A stretch of DNA of 64,000 nucleotides from Helichrysum umbraculigerum (taxonomy: Eukaryota; Streptophyta; Magnoliopsida; Asterales; Asteraceae), in the NCBI GenBank assembly GCA_949592205.1, contig CATIUR010000006.1:7201001-7265000 (forward strand), read 5' to 3'. Under the pieces are notes generated by a model, which was given only the letters and a program-made list of their open reading frames with translations, was not told the DNA's origin and did no database searches. The first letter of the stretch is position 1. Each line of letters begins with the position of its first letter. Made by a program: the position numbers and the translations under genes. Positions 60,684 to 64,000 of this stretch are shown here, piece after piece.

Positions 60684-61932
60684 AATGGAACAAGTGTGGT
60701 TCCTTGTCATCTGTGGTTGACTGGGTATGAGGGAGAAATTGGAATCCTGTTATAAAAGATTCCAGGGTTCGATAAATGGGTTGCTCCTTATATAAATACT
60801 TTTGAACTCGAAAGGAGCATTCGGTGTACCTGACAGCAGACTCTGAAAATATGCTCACATAACTCGATCCAAAGAAAATATATATTATTGGTGGACTGGT
60901 GGATAGAAAAAGGTGGAAAGGGATAACCATGACGAAAGCTGTAGAACAAGGAATCCAAACTGCAAAATTTCCCATTTGCAACTACTTCAAGATGTCTAGC
61001 TCTCATGTACACTTGCCTCATTTTAGTCTCCATTTTACCCCCTCCCTTTTCAGGTGAGTAATGTTTGCATGTCTGTAAGTGTAGGTCCTTTACAGTTAAG
61101 CAAGTGATAGAAATACTACTTGAGTTCTTGGATACCAAAGAATGGAAGGCTTCATTTTCCATGTGCTTCCTCAGAGGACAAGATGTGAAGCAGAAGCACA
61201 AGGATCTGCGGTATACTGAAGGGGAAGATCAGGAGTCCAAAAGGCAATTCGTTGAAACATAGGTGTAGCTTTCCATTTTAACTTTCAATTTGGAGGCAGT
61301 GTTAGGTGATCTACAGTACTGTTAATTTTCATATCAAAAATTTATTCAGTTAATTTTAGATTCATATGCTAATTTTGAGCTCAAACTATTTACTATATGT
61401 GTCAAGTATTACCGTGGAGATAGTAATGTACCTTATTTTGGGTAAAGGAGGGCGAAATCCTCCTGCAAAATTATATCACAAAACAAATTACTTACATACG
61501 AAATGACTGCTCAAATTGAGGACCTCGGGGTTACACAAAAACAACGACCTCGGGGTTACACGAAAACAACCAATATACTCTCTTGTACCACATAAAACCA
61601 ATGTGATTGACACTCAGCCTACACTCATTTGAGAAAACAGAAACCACTAAGCAATAAACAAGTAGTAATCTCTTTTTACCATTTGTAGTGCTCATTATAT
61701 CATTTTGTATTTCCGGTCTTCAGTTCTTAATTTTTCATTATAAACCAAACAGTCCAAATTTAAAATAGTTAAGCAGAAAAGCACAGATTACTTAATGATC
61801 GAGCAAGTTAACTGTTTACATGCCTTGGCAAAGTGAACCGAATCAATGTAAATTCGTCCCTCCACGACCAAGAAAATAGAAAGAACTAAAAAAGAACAGA
61901 ATAAACGAACTAGCACCATAATCGTCCTTCAG
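60684..61932. other. Region downstream of the LEC1-type gene
   Basis: Mostly unassigned. A plus-strand frame at about 61086-61262 (QVIEILLEFLDTKEWKASFS...KRQFVET, then TAG) has ordinary coding composition and a natural stop, and may be the last exon of a gene broken by the solo LTR; I do not recognise it. The 61500-61560 stretch has a short tandem ACCTCGGGGTTACAC repeat. The final ~130 bp is the trailer of the next gene. Confidence 0.4.
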
Positions 61933-63857
61933 TTACTCTTTACACTGAGCATATGGTTCAAACCCAGCAGCAGCAGCAGATCCAGAAGGACCAGCAGTTG
62001 TTGGGTCCTTCATGAAACCACCAATACTAGCAGGACCAAAAAAGCCATTATGATGATGACCCATGTGAAAAGCTGCAGGCACAAATGGAGGCATACCAAA
62101 TGGACCAGCAGAATCAGAAGTTCTCTTCACAAGAGGCTCACCCCTTATGGAGCCACGTTCACCACCATCAAACTCTCTGTAGCGATGAAGATACACAGTC
62201 AATGGCTCGATATAATCATCGAATCCTAATTTGCTCATAGCCCAAAGCACATCTTCAGCTGTGATTGTCTTTCTTTGCTCACGCTGGCAACGGTCATTAG
62301 CTTCACCTGTCACAAAGCTAATGTACTCAGAAACACATTCTTGAATCGTTTCTTTTGCATCATCAGATATTTTCGCATGAGGAGGCAGGATCTTTCTCAT
62401 TATTCGGATCACATTAGCTATTGGCATAAACCGATCTTGTTCTCGAACAGTGCACTCATTGTCATCTGTAGATGAGTTGTTATTGTTGCTCGCTTCTGGT
62501 AGCTTCAGCTTCATGTCCTGTTGTTGCATTCCTGGCCAATAGTGTACAGATTACACAAAAAAATTATTCATTACTTGGATGTAATCTTTTTAAACTAATT
62601 TACAACAACAAATACTTGATAGCTTGAACTCATCAAAAAATATGTAGCTAAACAAATGTTTTCCATATATATAAATTAATTAGGATATTGCATGTTTTAT
62701 TACAACTAGCCAGTAGGCAATTGACTAAGCAGTATCAAAGTGTTTCCCTAAGTCCCTAACTAAAGGGGTATTTAGTAAATCTTGAAGAGTGGGTATATGT
62801 TTATGATGGGAATGAGAATAATATTCCAAACTTACCATCCCATATGGGTCTGAAGAAGGCCTAAAATGGTGGGTTGATTCCCATATATCAAAAACCAAAC
62901 CCGCTAACCAAACAAATTATTATTTAGGTAATAAAAGTCATTCCCTCATTCTCATACCCATCAAACAAAGATCCCCCAAAAAATCCGATTATAAAAGGAA
63001 TAGTAAATAGGGTAATTAAAAAGAATGTGAAAGTGGATCAGTGTGCAAAGATGACAGAATAGTGGGGTCAAAATGGGTGGGTGATGTATATTTGCATGGA
63101 TGACACTTGTTGTACAATATTTGTCATATTTCTTCCACTCAAATTCATATAGATTCCATTAACACATATCACTCAGACATAACAGTCAGAAATATAAGAA
63201 GCAGACATCCATTGATGTATACATGATCAATATATGAACATACTTACTTAGTTTGATATATGTATGTATAATTGAAAATAATGCAACTGTGATTACAAAA
63301 TATGACATGCTATTCTTTGACTAAAAACCTTAGAATATTAATTTCTTCCCAGTTTCAACTTGATTATTTGCTTATTATATTCAACAAATATAGCATCTTA
63401 GTTTGTACCTAGCTAGCTATGAGTCAGAGGATCCATAGATGAGTATCTCAGAAGTCTATAGAGATTATATATAATAAAAATCCATAAATTTGGGAATCAT
63501 TAATTAATTCCTTTTTTTCTCTCATGGGTCAGATTATAAAGCTGATGAAGCAAAAAAAAAAAAAAAAAAAAAACACAGAAACTCAAAAAGTACCATAAAC
63601 AAAGACAAAAGGAGATATATATCTACATGAGAGGAACAGATTCAAGCACACACATTTTGCATTGCATGCACATCTTAAATTATTTTTTCTTAAAAAAACC
63701 AATTAAAGATTTTCCAATAGAATAATAGAAACAATATATAAATCTTGTAAATATATGTATAATAATGTGGAAAAAAGGAAGATAGATAGGTACCTGCTGA
63801 AGATGTAGGGTGGATGGGAAGCCTGTGGTAGCCATGGAAACCTCCTCCACGTTCCAT
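61933..63857 (-). CDS. L1L: LEC1-type NF-YB (LEC1-LIKE) subunit
   Basis: Two exons on the minus strand, 63857-63794 and 62531-61933, coding 220 residues. It is the B subunit of the CCAAT-binding NF-Y complex, of the embryo-specific LEC1 class that drives seed maturation. The histone-fold B domain spans about 51-141 (REQDRFMPIANVIRIMRK to YLHRYRE). Asp78 in ISDDAKE is the residue that distinguishes LEC1-type proteins from ordinary NF-YBs, which have Lys there. The N-terminus MERGGGFHGYHRLP and the ECTVREQDRFMP lead-in fit L1L proteins such as that of bean better than LEC1. The first exon is short; starting at the Met in exon 2 would lose it, and the join GCAG|GTACC...CCAG|GAATG is in frame. 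Intron 1 is 1.26 kb. Confidence 0.95.
63663..63670. promoter_or_regulatory. RY-type TGCATGCA in L1L intron 1
   Basis: Perfect palindromic RY core (CATGCA on both strands), the binding site of seed B3 factors of the ABI3/FUS3/LEC2 class. Functional only by inference. Confidence 0.4.
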
Positions 63858-63968
63858 TTCTTCCTCTCTCTCTAGAATTTGAAAAGTTAGTGAGAGAGAG
63901 AAAATGTGTTTTGGGGGGGACAAAATTTGAAGTAATTTAAAGATGATGAATGCAGATGCAAATGCAAA

Positions 63969-63974
63969 TGCATG
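63969..63974 (-). promoter_or_regulatory. RY element upstream of L1L
   Basis: CATGCA on the minus strand, in the context CCATGCATTTGC, about 112 bp before the start codon. RY motifs mark promoters controlled by B3 seed regulators, which fits the gene's role. Whether it lies in promoter or leader is unknown. Confidence 0.45.
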
Positions 63975-64000
63975 GTGTTGTGGGGTGGCGGGAAAGATGA

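Noticed and set aside
60628..61201. Two overlapping minus-strand ORFs of 117 and 137 codons
   Set aside because: No start context, no motif, and the plus strand frame in the same place has a better coding look.
1..64000. tRNA or rRNA genes
   Set aside because: I saw no cloverleaf-like or rRNA sequence; the tRNA-complementary 12-mers are retrotransposon primer sites.

Overview
This is a stretch of plant nuclear DNA, almost certainly from a eudicot. The genes have short exons and AT-rich GT-AG introns, three encode plastid proteins, and the spaces between are packed with plant retrotransposons and MITEs. I lean towards Asteraceae because of the repeat style, but the sequence alone does not prove the family. 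No CRISPR, operon or prokaryotic signal is present.

The first 28 kb is a nest of mobile elements. (1) A decayed Ty3/Gypsy element on the minus strand has its 5' LTR at 7730-9470 and gag/protease at 2663-7563. Its 3' LTR runs off the left edge and is split by a 2.4-kb solo LTR (215-2633). Its gag is split by a CACTA transposon (3732-6816), which holds a Stowaway MITE. (2) A dead LINE (9471-13640) is split by another solo LTR (10216-12898). (3) A Ty1/Copia element on the minus strand (13907-27981) carries two insertions. One is a young 7.6-kb non-autonomous LTR element (13997-21612) inside its 3' LTR, with a single acidic open reading frame and no pol. The other is a solo LTR (23530-26088) between its integrase and reverse transcriptase.

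From 29 to 64 kb the window is genic. A GDSL esterase/lipase (29324-32280, +) is followed by three thylakoid genes: the TLP18.3/Psb32-type lumen protein (33389-36645, -), a PsbP-domain lumen protein with a twin-arginine type targeting peptide (39904-46179, +), and TatA/Tha4 of the thylakoid Tat translocase (47832-48835, +). Next come a group C bZIP transcription factor (51114-55420, -), a tract with an unidentified gene relic, a 327-bp tandem duplication and a fourth large solo LTR (58368-60678), and finally a LEC1-type NF-YB gene (LEC1-LIKE, 61933-63857, -). Exon joins were worked out by hand from reading frame, GT/AG sites and family similarity.

The most unusual signals are these. Five LTRs and one foldback element each carry a different short dyad-symmetric repeat array, and in three LTR families the motif shares a CCGCCGG core whose flanking arms change in a compensating way. 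The non-autonomous element carries a roughly 487-codon acidic ORF that I cannot assign, and two copies of a polypurine-tract-plus-hairpin module whose stems differ in sequence but not in geometry. Five related Mutator-type MITEs with 9-bp target duplications, several with a G-box at their centre, sit in introns of the PsbP-domain and bZIP genes and beside TatA.
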